NCBI GenBank assembly: GCA_949316235.1
Contig: OX438747.1
Span: 5,146,501-5,210,500, forward strand
Length of the DNA: 64,000 nt
Reading direction: 5' to 3'
Origin: Oegoconia quadripuncta
Taxonomy: Eukaryota; Arthropoda; Insecta; Lepidoptera; Autostichidae
The notes under the pieces were generated by a model. The model did not search any database. It was not told where the DNA came from and worked only from the letters and a program-made list of their open reading frames with translations. Below, piece after piece: positions 21,005 to 31,962 of the stretch. Position 1 is the first letter of the stretch. Every line of letters starts with the position of its first letter. Made by a program: the position numbers and the translations under genes.

Positions 21005-21650
21005 TAACTAAACCGTTTCTTTCTGTGGGTATCGTAAAACACGACTAAGGGACAACATGTCTACTTCTCCACTCTCATCTCCGTACTCACCCCTTTCACA
21101 AACATATCATTCCTCCCGCAGTCTACCCACATCTTCTTCGGCCTTCCTCTACCTCTGTATCTATCCAGATCCATACTTAGCACTCGCCTCGTTACGTGCC
21201 TTTCATTCCTCCTCATAATGTGCTTAAACCATGCTAAGCTAATGTCCGCCTGGCTGGCTACCACCACCTTATCTAATTTTGCAGCCAAGCAGCAATGTTC
21301 ATAGCATTGTTGTGTTCCGGTTGTCAGAGATAAGATAGCAAGTCCCCCAAATGTGTTGGGGTTTCCGGGTCAGTACGCTTCCGTATGTTAAGTGAAGATG
21401 ACTTAACATCAGCTGTGATTGAGCTCAAGTACCAACCCGTTGTGAATAAAAAAAAACCTAATACTCTTCAACTTTTCTTTTATTGCTGCACTTTCCGACT
21501 TCCTCTCATATACTCATTCCTGATCTTATCCATTCTAGTCACACCACACATCCATCTTGTCATTCTCATCTCTGCCACATCTTCTAAAGCCTGTATGTCA
21601 CCAATTAAAATAATGTACGAGCAATTTCCATTGCATGAATAATTATTGCC
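21005..21650 (-). mobile_element. RTE-like LINE, C-terminal coding relic split by SINE-1
   Basis: Minus strand, upstream part (21484-21600): ALEDVAEMRMTRWMCGVTRM then IRNEYMRGSRKV. Downstream part (21061-21237): LAWFKHIMRRNERHVTRRVL then RGRGRPKKMWVDCGRNDMFV. These are the consecutive C-terminal blocks of an RTE-like reverse transcriptase, with the RWMCG and GRGRPKK-W-D motifs. A plus-strand SINE-1 lies between them. The 3' part reaches a shared untranslated word (GTCGTGTTTTACGATACCC on minus). The polymerase core is absent. Confidence 0.85.
21240..21456 (+). mobile_element. SINE-1, 5' truncated, nested in LINE
   Basis: Starts at AATGTCCGCCTGGCTGGCTA and runs to the tail CCCGTTGTGAATAAAAAA. 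Near 21385 the words GTTAAGTGAAGATGACTTAA form a small inverted duplication of tail sequence not present in other copies. Confidence 0.85.
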
Positions 21651-21959
21651 AGAAACACGATTAAATAGTGGAATTTCGCAGTTCATACTATTAAAAATTT
21701 TTAATAGTATGAATCTGGCAATATTTTTTCTGTACTGGAAATTTCTCGTACATCATTGTAATTGGCAACATACTGGCTGTAGAGAAGTGAAATGAGTGCC
21801 GCTGTGTGTGCCGTTGCGTTCTGGTAATGCTGGAATCCTCATTCTCATACCCTTTACTTAAGATTATAATTTATATCCCATAAAATTTTGTGCATAAATA
21901 GTGCTTCAGAAACATCCACAATCTAAATCGTTCAATTTTGTCCACGAGGATGGAATATA

Positions 21960-23195
21960 CAGGGCGTCCCAAAGTTATGGGACATGAAGGGGAAGTACCT
22001 TAAATATCGTAGATAGTGAATTTTGCTCAAAGAAGACTTTATGTTATTTTTAAAAGTTAGTAATTCTGCATTCATAGATTTTCTAAAAATTATTTGCTTC
22101 GGCTGGGAATCGAACCGACTCAAATGTGAAAAAAAAAACACCCTACTTTTATGATGCCAATCGAAAGAATAGCTAAAAAATAATAACTCTGCCTAAGTAA
22201 CATAGTATTTTAAAAGAAAGGAACAACATGAAATTAATCATTTTAATCAAATAAAAAACATACATGAAACTGCCGTAGTCAATTAAGTAGGTATTTTTTT
22301 GTAAATTAATTAATTAAATGCTCAAAATGTGATCCCTCTTGTCTTACGCAAATCGCCAATCTTTTAATGAGCCCGCTGCCTGTTGATTTTCTAATCATTT
22401 TATGGTGAACACTCGATGTGATATGGCACAATTCTGTTTGCAACTCGCCTACGTTCTCGTATCGCTTTTTGTATAGCATATCTTTCACGTATCCCCAAAA
22501 GAAGAAATCTAATGGTGTGAGGTCCGGGGATCTGGCCGGCCATCTAATCGGTCCATTTGTACCAATCCATGTAGGAAAACAACGATACAAACACAACATT
22601 TAAAAATATCACTTCTTTTTAAAATATCTTAAAAAGTATGCATTCAAACAAACGCTGTCATAAACTGTTCCATTTTCAAATTATAAATTATTTATTTTTG
22701 TTTTTAATTTGCCTTCTGTCTAGCTTACAGAGGACGTATTGAAATACAAGTTTTATCATTTCATCTACACGTGCACTTATAATAAGGAAAACTATGTTAG
22801 TACCTATTTTATGAAGTGGGTACTTATTTACGAATAATCAATGCTATCTTTGGAATGATAATATCGCTACTTTTCGAACGTCGTCGGCAATAAATAACTT
22901 TCTTGAAATTTGACTCAATCATTTTATGTTGTTCCTTTCTTTTAAAATACTATGTTACTTAGGCAGAGTTATTATTTTTTAGCTATTCTTTCGATTGGCA
23001 TCATAAAAGTAGGGTGTTTTTTTTTTCACATTTAAGTCGGTTCGATTCCCAGCCGAAGCAAGTAATTTTTAGAAAATCTATGAATGCAGAATTACTAACT
23101 TTTAAAAATAACATAAAGTCTTCTTTGAGCAAAATTCACTATCTACAATATTTAAGGTACTTCCCCTTCATGTCCCATAACTTTGGGACGCCCTG
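21960..23195 (-). mobile_element. Mariner-type element with 275-bp TIRs
   Basis: TIRs 21960-22234 and 22921-23195 are near-identical inverted repeats beginning CAGGGCGTCCCAAAGTTATG, flanked on both sides by TA, the usual Tc1/mariner target. Between them lies a minus-strand transposase fragment. The interior (686 bp) is too short for a normal transposase gene of about 1 kb, so the element is internally deleted. Each TIR holds GGTTCGATTCC, identical to a tRNA B-box consensus. Open frames inside both TIRs are mirror artefacts. Confidence 0.88.
22306..22599 (-). pseudogene. Tc1/mariner-type transposase, C-terminal fragment
   Basis: 97 codons containing WPARSPDLTPLDFFFWGYVK. The SPDL-x2-LD-x-F-x-WGY block is the third part of the DD(D/E) catalytic domain of IS630-Tc1-mariner transposases; the D of SPD is the expected third catalytic acid. 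The first two catalytic residues and the N-terminal DNA-binding domain are missing. Upstream on the same strand stops occur directly before the start. The frame ends near the TIR, as in intact relatives. Not functional as it stands. Confidence 0.85.
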
Positions 23196-23394
23196 TATAG
23201 AATTTTATGCAATAACACACACATGGAAAACAAAAAAGTGCGGCCGACAAAGATTCTATCGTCGCTTAAATGGTAGTAACGTAGATGATAGAACATGATA
23301 GAAAAAACGTTAGATGATAAACATTCATGGACATAACCAGCCCGTTCGCATAACCAGGCTATTTCACAAATATTATAATATAAAATAATAATTA

Positions 23395-23525
23395 ATAATT
23401 TTGTAATATAAAAACCTTTTTTTAAAGAGCAACCTCTCGAGTTTCTTGCTTGTTCTTCTCAGGGTAAATTACCTTTTGAACAAGCAGTAGCTTTAAATAA
23501 GTAAAATCTGACTATTTTAAGTGTA
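23395..23525 (+). repeat. LINE 3' region fragment, family Z
   Basis: AAGAGCAACCTCTCGAGTTT and CTTGCTTGTTCTTCTCAGG match a motif I know from the 3' parts of moth and butterfly LINEs. A second, more diverged copy is at 41050-41130. Confidence 0.5.
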
Positions 23526-23826
23526 CCCTGTGTATCTACAAAAAAAGAATTTTTGATTTTAAACGTTCTCAAAACAGCAGTTTAATACTTATTTAAGGCT
23601 TTCAATTGAAGTCGTTTCCATTTGTAAACTGTTCATTTCTGAAAGAGTATGTCGTTTTTTTGCGAACTCAGCCCGGCCCTCCTTAGGGAAATCTAAACAA
23701 GGGATGAGTGCACCGTCAAATGCAATCAGTTAATGTAATAGGTAAATTTACTTCCTTATAAATATGAGAAACAAAGAGAAATTGAACTAAATGCTAATTG
23801 AAAATACCTAAGTTCTACATTTCATA

Positions 23827-24040
23827 TCCCAACTAATATTATAAATGCGAAATTTTGTATGAGTGTAAGGCTGTATGTATGTTTCTTGTTTGCCTTCACG
23901 CCTAAAGGCCTGAACGGATTTGGATGAAATTTGGTTGATAGAGAGATTAGGAGCTGGATTAACATAATATAGGTATATTTTTTTGTTGAATCAATTTTGA
24001 TGAAATCTTCCACGCGGATAAAATCGCGGGCGGAAAGTTT
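23827..24040 (+). mobile_element. Helitron-like family J, near complete
   Basis: Starts TCCCAACTAATATTATAAAT and runs to ATCGCGGGCGGAAAGTTT. It includes GAACGGATTTGGATGAAATT and GAATCAATTTTGATGAAATC. The TC start, a GC-rich 3' motif and a CTAG-type end in sister copies fit a small non-autonomous Helitron. Here the CTAG end is changed (AAAGTTTA). Confidence 0.55.
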
Positions 24041-24156
24041 AAAATAAGTAACTAGTTCACTAATAACTAGTCTTGTAAGTACATTGTTTAGGTACATATT
24101 AGCTTGGCTACACTGACAGACAAATGCAATAAGTTAATCCTATTATTATTTCCAAC

Positions 24157-24262
24157 TAGCATTTCGCCCGCGGCTTCGCCTACGTGGAATAACTTTATAC
24201 ATATACCAATATACCAAAGTTCATCCAAATCTAAACAATTTCAATCGTGCCTTTTAGGAGTT
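24157..24262 (-). mobile_element. Helitron-like family J fragment
   Basis: CTAGCATTTCGCCCGCGGCT at the left end is the complement of the family 3' end, followed by TGGAATAACTTTATACATAT and GGCACGATTGAAATTG on the complement. It faces the copy at 23827-24040. Confidence 0.55.
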
Positions 24263-24446
24263 TGGGTGCACTCAGATCTATACACTGTCTTGTTCTGAAT
24301 CGAATAGCGATCTTGAGGCAAATCTTCAATTTCCTTTAATTCTTCATCAAAACATTATAACGATAAGTTCAAGAAGCATGTCAAATATTATGCGTGCGCA
24401 TCTAGCGGCGAGATAGACAGACACAACGTCATCCTCAGTATAAGAT

Positions 24447-24545
24447 AGACGAAGAAAATAGAATAAATATTTCAGATACGACGATGATCTAGACCCAAAC
24501 TAGTCAATGCCTAATACTATTGAGTCTAGTTAACAGATAAATTCA
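24447..24545 (-). repeat. Diverged SINE-2/SINE-3 tail relic
   Basis: AATAAATATTTCAGATACGA and ATCTAGACCCAAACTAGT correspond to the SINE-2 tail with many changes, extending to AACAGATAAATTCATT. The head is absent. Confidence 0.4.
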
Positions 24546-25140
24546 TTAAAATTACCAATGACTCTGGTATTTAACAAATAATGTTTTTAATGCAGGCAAA
24601 TCCACTAGAAAGGAGAAGAAAGAAAGAAAGAAAAATCTATTTAAACCCATCTCATGACACAAACAATCAGGTACAAATATTACCTACACAATCAAGACAC
24701 ATGCAAAAAATAACATTGTGTTTGCCATCTAATTGTCGGTGTCGCAAGGTGGAGTCAAAAAGGTCTCCAACTCAGCATGGGTTGTAGCCGTTCACTACAA
24801 CGCTGGTTTTCAGTGGAGCCTCCAAATGACGCACTAGGTCAATCGGCGACAAATTATTAGTTTTGTGGAACAAAACCATTGAAGATTTGCCCAAATTCCA
24901 TGACCCAACGACCTAATCACCTCACACAATTGACTCCATTACATAATCAGAGGTTGCGCTCAAAAAAACAAACCTGTTTGCTGACCGACTTCACAATAAC
25001 GCACCATTATCAGCACGCTATCAAAAAATCATCATCCATTGAACCAATAGTTGATGCTGCGTTAATGCCATGCGAAACGAAGCGGTAATGTACGAAGGTT
25101 GGTGAATATTCTCGTGTTTTATGTAATGGCCATATGATGG
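24546..25140. other. Unassigned stretch before LINE relic
   Basis: Several open frames of 68-122 codons on both strands, none with a recognisable domain. This may be the upstream part of the RTE-like relic at 25170, but I cannot read a reverse transcriptase motif in it. Confidence 0.3.
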
Positions 25141-25169
25141 TTTGCATCGGAGCATGTAATTGAGAACGG

Positions 25170-25420
25170 ATAAGTTTAGGCCTATCTATGGATGTGAAGT
25201 ATGAACCGTAAAAGATCTGCGTAAGAGACACGAAGCTTTGAATTGTCTCATGTTGCGTATTAGATGGACGCACATGGTCATGAATGAGGAAGTTTTGAGG
25301 CAGATTGTACAAGTTGTACGCATTATAAAACAATGGCGAGTGGCGTACCTGGGCGACGTACGAGACGAACGGTACCAACTACACACAATACTGATGGTGC
25401 AGATCTGTATGATGTCATGA
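25170..25420 (+). mobile_element. RTE-like LINE, C-terminal coding relic
   Basis: The plus strand reads RPIYGCEV, a stop in place of the expected W, then TVKDLRKRHEALNCLMLRIR, WTHMVMNEEVLRQ, and further YLGDVRDERYQLHTILM. This matches the YGCE-x-WT, RISWTDHVTNEEVL and YLGHVMRGERY blocks of RTE-like reverse transcriptases. A TGA within the YGCE-WT motif shows it is dead. Opposite-strand frames here are shadows. Confidence 0.75.
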
Positions 25421-26070
25421 TTAAGTAACATCCACGAGTGGACAGTATCAAAACTGGAGAACCTTTCCGATTCACACTTCCAACTTCCACTCATGGAGAG
25501 GCACCAGATGAAGTTTGGGCTACACGGAGATGCTGTAGCTTATAATGTAAACCTATGATGAGAGTGGTCATAATCTTATCTGAAACAGTTCGGCAATGTA
25601 AGGCAAAAATTTGTTGTTGACGTGACTTTGACTATGATATGTGCTGATTGTATACATAAAGTATAGGTTCCAAATAGTAACGTGTGACGTTAACTTATTA
25701 ATTACTTTAAATCCTAGAGATGCTAAGTGTTTATGTTTTTGTTCATTTTCTAAATTGCAAAATAAAAAGCTCTAATTTTATAGTACAAGCAGCTTCATTT
25801 TGATTTTGAAAATGGGGTCCGTAAGAACCCCACGCGTGCATCTATATATGTAAGTTTTTTAGGCGAAAGCAATTAAGGGTTAAAGATAATTCATGTCAAT
25901 AGACCACATAGTCAACAGACGTCCATTGTTTGATTTGCTGTACTGAATTAATTCTGCTAACTAGCCGGGGTGGAGGGAGGCAGGGTTTGTTTACCGCTCT
26001 ATATTTAAACTTAAATCATCAAGTACAAAGAAGCGTTTTATTTATAGTCCAGTAAGGATACACTTTTAAC
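25421..26070. other. Unassigned stretch
   Basis: AT-rich with no gene or repeat recognised. Confidence 0.35.
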
Positions 26071-26596
26071 TTCCTATAATTTTAAAGGCCGTGATTTTTT
26101 GCATATGGATAAAGTACCTGTCAGTGATAGAATAAAAAAAATCTAACAAATCGGTAGTTTGCTTTAGTTATAATATACATATTTAGTAATAAAATATAGA
26201 TTATATGATTAAATTTACCACTGTGAATTACATTGCGTCGGAGAATATACTTAGAACCCCTGTAACTATTTAAAAAAAAATCGAGCAATAACTTCTTTAC
26301 AATTATGAAAAATTTCAGCGAGGGCAAATATCACGATCCAATAAACTATTTTTAGAAAATATAAAGTATCTGTTGATAAATTTTTTAGAAAATAGTTTTG
26401 GAAGATCTTAGCAACTTCTACAACGCAAAGAAATGCACAGTGGTAACTTTAATTTAATATTTTAGGTTTTATAACTAAAAACCTACACTATACCTGAACC
26501 AAACTCCTGATCCGTTAGAAAATATTTTTTACAATATCACTGATAGGTACTCTGTCTATGTACAAAAAATCAGGGCCATTAAAATTATAGGAAATT
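26071..26596. mobile_element. TIR element R
   Basis: TTCCTATAATTTTAAAGGCC at the left and the complement of GGCCATTAAAATTATAGGAA at the right form TIRs. They continue through GTGATTTTTTGCATATGG and TACCTGTCAGTGATA for about 60 bases with mismatches. The interior is AT-rich without coding capacity. No second copy in the window, so the call rests on the TIRs. Confidence 0.6.
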
Positions 26597-27960
26597 ACAC
26601 CCCTAAATATGCATATCTTGACTGGACTATTAGGGTTTGGCTCTACCTTAACCTTATTAAGCGGTTTAGTGGTTTTCATTTCGCTCTTACCGACGACGCC
26701 GTCTCTATCCCTACAAACTTCAAACGACACCGACGCATGCATAGTGCACTGGGTCAAACCAGTTTATTTCTCTCTCTACGGCTCTTTAAAACCTACTGCC
26801 AAACATTGTACACATGCAACTTCTGGCGCAATTACAAACAAACAAACCTAACAAACCTTCAGTGCTCTGCGCGTTCAGTATAATTACGCATTCAGGGGAT
26901 TGATGGGACTGCCTTTGAGCTGCAGTGGCTCGGGAATTTTCGCCGCTTGGAACACGGACCGCTTTCATGCCGTGCAGCGCAGAGTGATTGCCGAGAGAAT
27001 GGACAGCCCTGTTCTCGCTCACTGGATGCCCATGCACGTGGCATCCAATAAGTACTTCAAATTTTTCTAACATAGTTGTTAAGTTGTTTGTTACTAACAC
27101 TTTTGTGTATTTTTGAGTATGTGTATTATTTTATGGACGTCAAAGCCTGAATCTCTCTCAATAAATGTTTTCTTTCTTTAGGTTTTAGGTAGTACTCTCA
27201 TTGACACGCGCTTCGAACGAAACCTTTTCTAAAAACCGGTATAAACCCTGGTTACAAGCCGTGGGAGACGGGGTCCTGCATTACCCGCCTCCACGCACTC
27301 CTCCCACTGCAACTCCTGTAAGCCATCAACAGTGGTACTCTGCACGGCGAAAGAAGTTTTCCAGACCCCCCCCTTTAACCTATGGGGAAGGGGATCTAGT
27401 TATGCTTGACACCCTGTTTTGATACACCACGGACAGCGCAACAACGCAGTGAGTGTTAATGTTTAGGAAGCAAAAGGCTACCGCGAATAATAATGCCAAT
27501 AGTAATCGTGGCAAAATTTCCTGAAGGCTTGAAAATTATGTCGGGTCGCCACTACATCGAATCGACGGGGTACTGCAATTCGATTGGCCTTATCGAGGTT
27601 GTTATTTGCGTGTCCTTGAAAACGCTAACCAGAGTCCAATAGGGTGACAGAACTAAGTAGTAACTGAACAGAAGTTTTATTATCCTGATGTGTTGGCGGA
27701 TGCCCTTCACCTGTTTTTTTACGGGTTAGTACTTGTTATTGGGAGTCTGACAAAATTAGGCGCAAAGGCGTCGCACCTGCAAGTGATCTGGTTGATTTCT
27801 ATTGACGGATAAACTAAGAGCTGGAACAAAACATAATCATGTACGACAAATTTAACGTGTTTAGTTAATCTAAGGACATTAACCGCAAACATTGTCTTGT
27901 AATACTCGTAATTCCTCAATGGGATTTGGAATTAAGTAATTAATTATTATTATGAAACGT
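26597..27960. other. Unassigned, less AT-rich stretch
   Basis: Open frames at 26609-26851 (+), 26786-27100 (-) and 27201-27422 (+) have no firm homology. The last ends GEGDLVMLDTLF, which faintly recalls the GDLV tail of LTR-element integrases; without a catalytic core this is not a call. Confidence 0.3.
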
Positions 27961-28280
27961 GGGCTATGGGCCTCATAAGAAAGCTCAAAGTCACGCAACG
28001 AGGTATGAGGGCGATGCTCGGCGTTTTACTACGTCATCGAATCAGGAATGAGGAAATCTGAAGGTCACTGATATAGCCCAGCGGATTAGCAATTTGATGT
28101 GGCAGTGGGCAGGGCACATAGCTCGAAGAACTGATGGGCGGTGGGGCATGACAGACGACCTAATAAAGGTCGTGGGAAGTCGCTGGATGCAGGCCGCTTC
28201 CAACCGGTCACTCTGGAATTCTATGGGGGAGGCCTATGCCTAGCATTGGATGTTCTGTGTCTGATATGATGATGATGATG
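27958..28280 (+). mobile_element. RTE-like LINE 3' end with GAT-repeat tail
   Basis: The plus strand reads MGLIRKLKVTQRGMRAMLGV, then DIAQRISNLMWQWAGHIARR, TDGRWGMTDDLIKVVGSRWM and QAASNRSLWNSMGEAYA. This is the C-terminus of an RTE-like reverse transcriptase. The GRP-rich segment that normally separates WG and DDLIK is deleted. A frame change occurs before DIAQ. It ends GATATGATGATGATGATGAA, resembling the tail of SINE-4. Confidence 0.85.
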
Positions 28281-28287
28281 AATTATT

Positions 28288-28545
28288 ACTTTTTTTAATG
28301 ATTGACTGGGTTCGCGTTTGACCACAATCTCACCTGATGGAAAGTGACGATGTGGTCCGAAGATGAAATGGCGATGGTGGAATAAGATTATGTAATTCCA
28401 ACGCACACTCACCGAAGTGCATCATGTAAAAGACTGAGAGACAAGCGAGCGACCTTGCGACGGTTTTCGAGGCTCTGCAATTTAGTAGTGATCACTAATG
28501 AGCCTTTTGGCACGTTCCACAAAATCGAGTGCAGCCAGCTGGTAT
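28288..28545 (-). mobile_element. CR1/Jockey-like LINE 3' end with internal deletion
   Basis: Starts TTTTTTAATGATTGACTGGG, the 3' terminus on minus. It matches 46187 onward up to GTCCGAAGATGAA, then jumps to the block matching 46460 onward (ATGGCGATGGTGGAATAAGA). About 200 bases are lost between two CCGAA-x-ATGAA words, as expected for a microhomology deletion. The rest encodes part of the RT C-terminus on minus. Confidence 0.8.
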
Positions 28546-29496
28546 CACTTCTATTGCTTCACTTTTTCTTATTACCATGATACACCATAGTAATATGTAT
28601 TCTGTGAAAGTTTCAATTGGCAAACTATTACAGCGAAAGCTGTGACGACAGACTATGTAAGACTTAGTAATGTTTGGCATGAACATTGGCGCTCTTTGGG
28701 CACGAGAACTCTAAAAAACTAAACGAAGGGGTGACCATGATATTGTTAACTTAATTTTTCAAAATAAATGGAAAAAGATTATGTAATTACTATTGACATG
28801 TCTAATGAATGAATATTCATTACTTAGTTCCTGATTACCAACTACAAGCCTTCCTGGATACGTATTTCATATTCTGACGGCAGTTCCTATATAGATATCC
28901 TAGATAGATAGCGATTAATCTCGAAATTTTATATAGTCATCTACATACTTCTTGTCTTCCTAAAAAAACCCAACTCCCCATTCTTAAAAAACGAGCAGGT
29001 ATTTAATTCCCCCGGGAAGCCGGGTAATCGATGCCACGGGAGAAACGCTTTCAACCAAGCATTTCCGACCTTTTAGGGAGCCGCGATTATTTCGGACGTC
29101 TCTTCCCCCGCTATGTGGGGGGGCTATTATGAGCCCGTGGTACTTAGAGGACACCCTTTTTGACAATGGATCTCTAAAGACGTACAACTAGCCTCTCCTG
29201 AATTTTTCGCAGAAAATGCAGCCACTTCATTCAACCGATAAAATTTAAGTTGGAATTTTTCTGCGCGGAAAATTTGTACACCCATCGGATCCGATATAAG
29301 CATATCTAAGTAGTTAAGAAGATAATATTGAGTTTGTACAAAAATCAATAAACATCCTCGATTAAACATTTAAAGCATCTTATAGACTGCCAAAGTTGGG
29401 AAGAGTTCGAACGACTTAAGCTTCTTGGGGCTGATAGGCAACGAAAAGTTTTTAATCTCAAGATGGCGTATGGAAAGCGAATTAATATTTGCTTAA
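28546..29496. other. Unassigned stretch with a GC-rich patch at 28980-29170
   Basis: The patch holds CCCCCGCTATGTGGGGG and GGGCTATTATGAGCCC, two small hairpins close together. Minus open frames at 28984-29187 and 29127-29369 have no recognised domain. Function unknown. Confidence 0.3.
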
Positions 29497-29672
29497 GATG
29501 GGTTTATTCCGTCCAGTGGTGCTCTGATTGGATAAATTAAGATTTCTTTTTAAATACAGCACAAATCAAAAAAATCGCTCAGACCTGAGCTTGAGAAACC
29601 TAAAAGCTAAAAATAATACCTAAATAGCTTTGATGAATTTTCCAGAATTCACAATTATTAAAAAAAATGCCG
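29497..29672 (+). repeat. Foldback element Q, partial copy
   Basis: GGGTTTATTCCGTCCAGTGG, GGATAAATTAAGATTTC and TAGCTTTGATGAATTTTCC correspond to 55018-55403 and 52918-52990. Only the left arm and centre are evident. Confidence 0.5.
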
Positions 29673-29794
29673 TTTTTATCAATAATTTTAAATTTTCGAA
29701 TATAACCATAATTGAGAATTAAACCGACTTACCGAAATTAAAATTAAAGTTTATTCGATAACGACTGTCAAACTGGACATATTTTTCTTAAGGA

Positions 29795-30009
29795 CACCGG
29801 GTTTGTACTTGACTTCAATCACACCTGATATTAAGTTAAGATGAGGCCGAAGGTGGAAGCGTACTGACCCGCAAACCCCATCATATTTGGGAGACTGGCT
29901 TTCTTATCTCTGACAACCGGAACACAACAATACTATTAACAGTGGATACTATTAGATAAGATGGTGGTAGCTAGCCAGGGGCATTTAAAATGACCTCCCA
30001 CCAACCAGT
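29795..30009 (-). mobile_element. SINE-1, 5' truncated
   Basis: Minus-strand copy from the tail (ACCGGGTTTGTACTTGACTT) through CAACCGGAACACAACAAT to GCATTTTAAATGCCCC-like sequence. The head is missing and the poly(A) end is eroded. Confidence 0.8.
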
Positions 30010-30902
30010 TTTATAATGTTATCGAATTAGCAAGTTGTTATACCTATGATAATCAGCAGCGTTTCATCACATAAAAAAACTGTGATTCGCAACCCGTCTG
30101 CTCAGCATGGTGATAGGGCAAATTCATATGAAGGTGTGACGAGCGAACAACTCATGAAGTAATCATACTGGTAACTTCGAAAGTTCGACACTCATGTTTT
30201 ACACATATACTTTGTCACCTGACTGGGGACTTCGAAATTAATTTCACTGACTTGTTATCGTTCACATGGGAACATAAATTAGCTTAAAGCTGGTATACTG
30301 TTTTCAGAATGCTAACGTTAAAACTCTTACGAAAAACGAGCAATAGTATTGATCCTAATTCATTCACTATGTACGAGTATATTATGGGGTCTGTAGTATA
30401 TACCTACCTACTTGGACAATCCATGAAATATTTAATAAGTAATTGGACGTCGGCACGAGGCTATAATTCGGTCGGCGGCCTTCACAATGCCTTTCTTATC
30501 CCAACCTTCAACAATAATCCCGTTTGAGGAAGGACTGACGATATGTTGAGAAAAATTGGATATTAATCGGTATATTTTGTTATGTGAACGAAGGAAATCT
30601 TCAATCTCAGTATAATAATAATAAATAATAATAATATTAAAAAATTTTATTTCACTCACCACAAATGAGAATTTTACAAAAAGCGTTGACCTAAATATAT
30701 CTATCGTCCAACCAGATTCACGATTGATATATAGTGAGAATTGTTCTTAACATTCTATCTAGTATAAAATTAAGAAATAGAGATTGATGGCGTTCTTCAT
30801 AAGAATATTTTTTTCAAGCCAGGTCTAGTATAATAATTAGTGGATAAGGAACATGTCGACGAATATTTTAGATTAATTTCATTTATTATGGCTTTATAAT
30901 TT
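30010..30902. other. Unassigned AT-rich stretch
   Basis: Two overlapping 72-76-codon frames on opposite strands at 30309-30662, without homology. No repeat recognised. Confidence 0.35.
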
Positions 30903-31135
30903 CACTAGCTTTCCGCCCGCGGTTTCGCTTGCGTGGAATAACTTTATCGCGGAAATATGTTTATCCCGCTGGAACTACTCACTTTATTGGATTAAAAAAT
31001 ATCCTATGTCTCAATCCAGGATACTTTCTACCTATACACCAAATTTCATCCAAATCCATTCATTCGTTTCGCCGTAATTGAGCAACAAACAAACAAATAA
31101 ACAAACAAACATCTAAACTTTCCCATTTTGTGTTA
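30903..31135 (-). mobile_element. Helitron-like family J, long copy
   Basis: CACTAGCTTTCCGCCCGCGG starts it on plus, the complement of the 3' end GCGGGCGGAAAGCTAGTG. It continues through ATCCAAATCCATTCATTCG to a short AAAC-repeat (CAAACAAACAAATAAACAAA). Confidence 0.6.
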
Positions 31136-31207
31136 GTCAGATTAAATTTAAACAGAAATATTAATTTAATATTATTAAGTCTATAGGTAGAACATACCAT
31201 ATTTTTC

Positions 31208-31300
31208 ATTCCGATAAAGTGACCAGTTCCCTCGGGATAAACAAATTTCCGCGATAAAGTTATTCCACGCAAGCGAAGCCGCGGACGGTAAACTAGTATT
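31208..31300 (+). mobile_element. Helitron-like family J, 3' end
   Basis: CGATAAAGTTATTCCACGCA, GCGAAGCCGCGGACGG and AAACTAGTAT are the plus-strand 3' end of family J, facing the copy at 30903-31135. Together they make an inverted pair about 400 bp across. Confidence 0.6.
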
Positions 31301-31650
31301 ATATTTAACAAAGGGCTAGTTTTCGATTAAAGCAGGACCATTATTGTAAAAGTATATACATTGTCCATTGAAAGATTTACAAAAACATTAAACTTATCTA
31401 GGTTTCACCAAGAAGGTGCTGACTGGAGATTTAATAGTCTTCCGCAACGTGTTGAGTGAGATACGTTCGTTGCGATTAGTTAAGTCGATCCGATCGCAAA
31501 AACTCGAGTTTCTACATTCTTGTGTGTTGCTCTAGATAGAGTGAGACAATAATCTCGTGTGATGTATCCATACAGTTAGCGACAAAAAAGGCGCACAATT
31601 CCACATAATCATTGGGTAATAAAGTTAAAACCTTAATGTGTTAGTACCTA
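31301..31650. other. Unassigned stretch
   Basis: No gene or repeat recognised. Confidence 0.35.
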
Positions 31651-31962
31651 CACAGGGTGTAATTTAATTCGTGTAAGGCCTGTAGACTCCACTCCTGATT
31701 ATGAACAACTATAGGAACCATAGCCGAATTTAGCCGAAAATACTTCCATAATAAAGAAATCCCTCTTTGGGATAAGTTCGCCGTTGTACTCAATTTATGT
31801 ATCAATGCAAAATTAATGTATTGTCTTTTTGTACAATTTGTACAATAAAATGGTTTACTTTTTTCATCGAATTCGACTACTATGTTTTCTTGAGGAAAAG
31901 TTGCCAATCAAGAGTGGCGTCACCAATGGGAATTATATGAATTTAAATTCACCATGTATAGG
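31651..31962. mobile_element. TIR element O, copy 1
   Basis: Left end CAGGGTGTAATTTAATTCGT and right end ATGAATTTAAATTCACCATG are inverted repeats, followed by TA. It shares CAACTATAGGAACCATAGCC and AATCAAGAGTGGCGTCACCA with the copy at 44691-45028. The CAGGGTG terminus with TA flank fits a Tc1/mariner-type non-autonomous element. Overlapping short frames are not genes. Confidence 0.65.

Noticed and set aside
22418..22603. Plus-strand open frame
   Set aside because: Shadow of the transposase fragment on the minus strand.
23014..23298. 94-codon open frame and its mirror at 21932-22141
   Set aside because: Both lie in the mariner TIRs, which are inverted copies, so the same peptide appears twice without a gene.
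25010..25494. Minus-strand frames of 102 and 122 codons
   Set aside because: The downstream part is antisense to a recognised RTE-like LINE relic.
26609..26851. 80-codon hydrophobic frame
   Set aside because: No recognisable family; overlapped by a similar-length frame on the other strand.
27201..27422. Integrase-like GDLVMLDT tail
   Set aside because: Only a few residues fit, and no catalytic core, LTR or primer-binding site is near.
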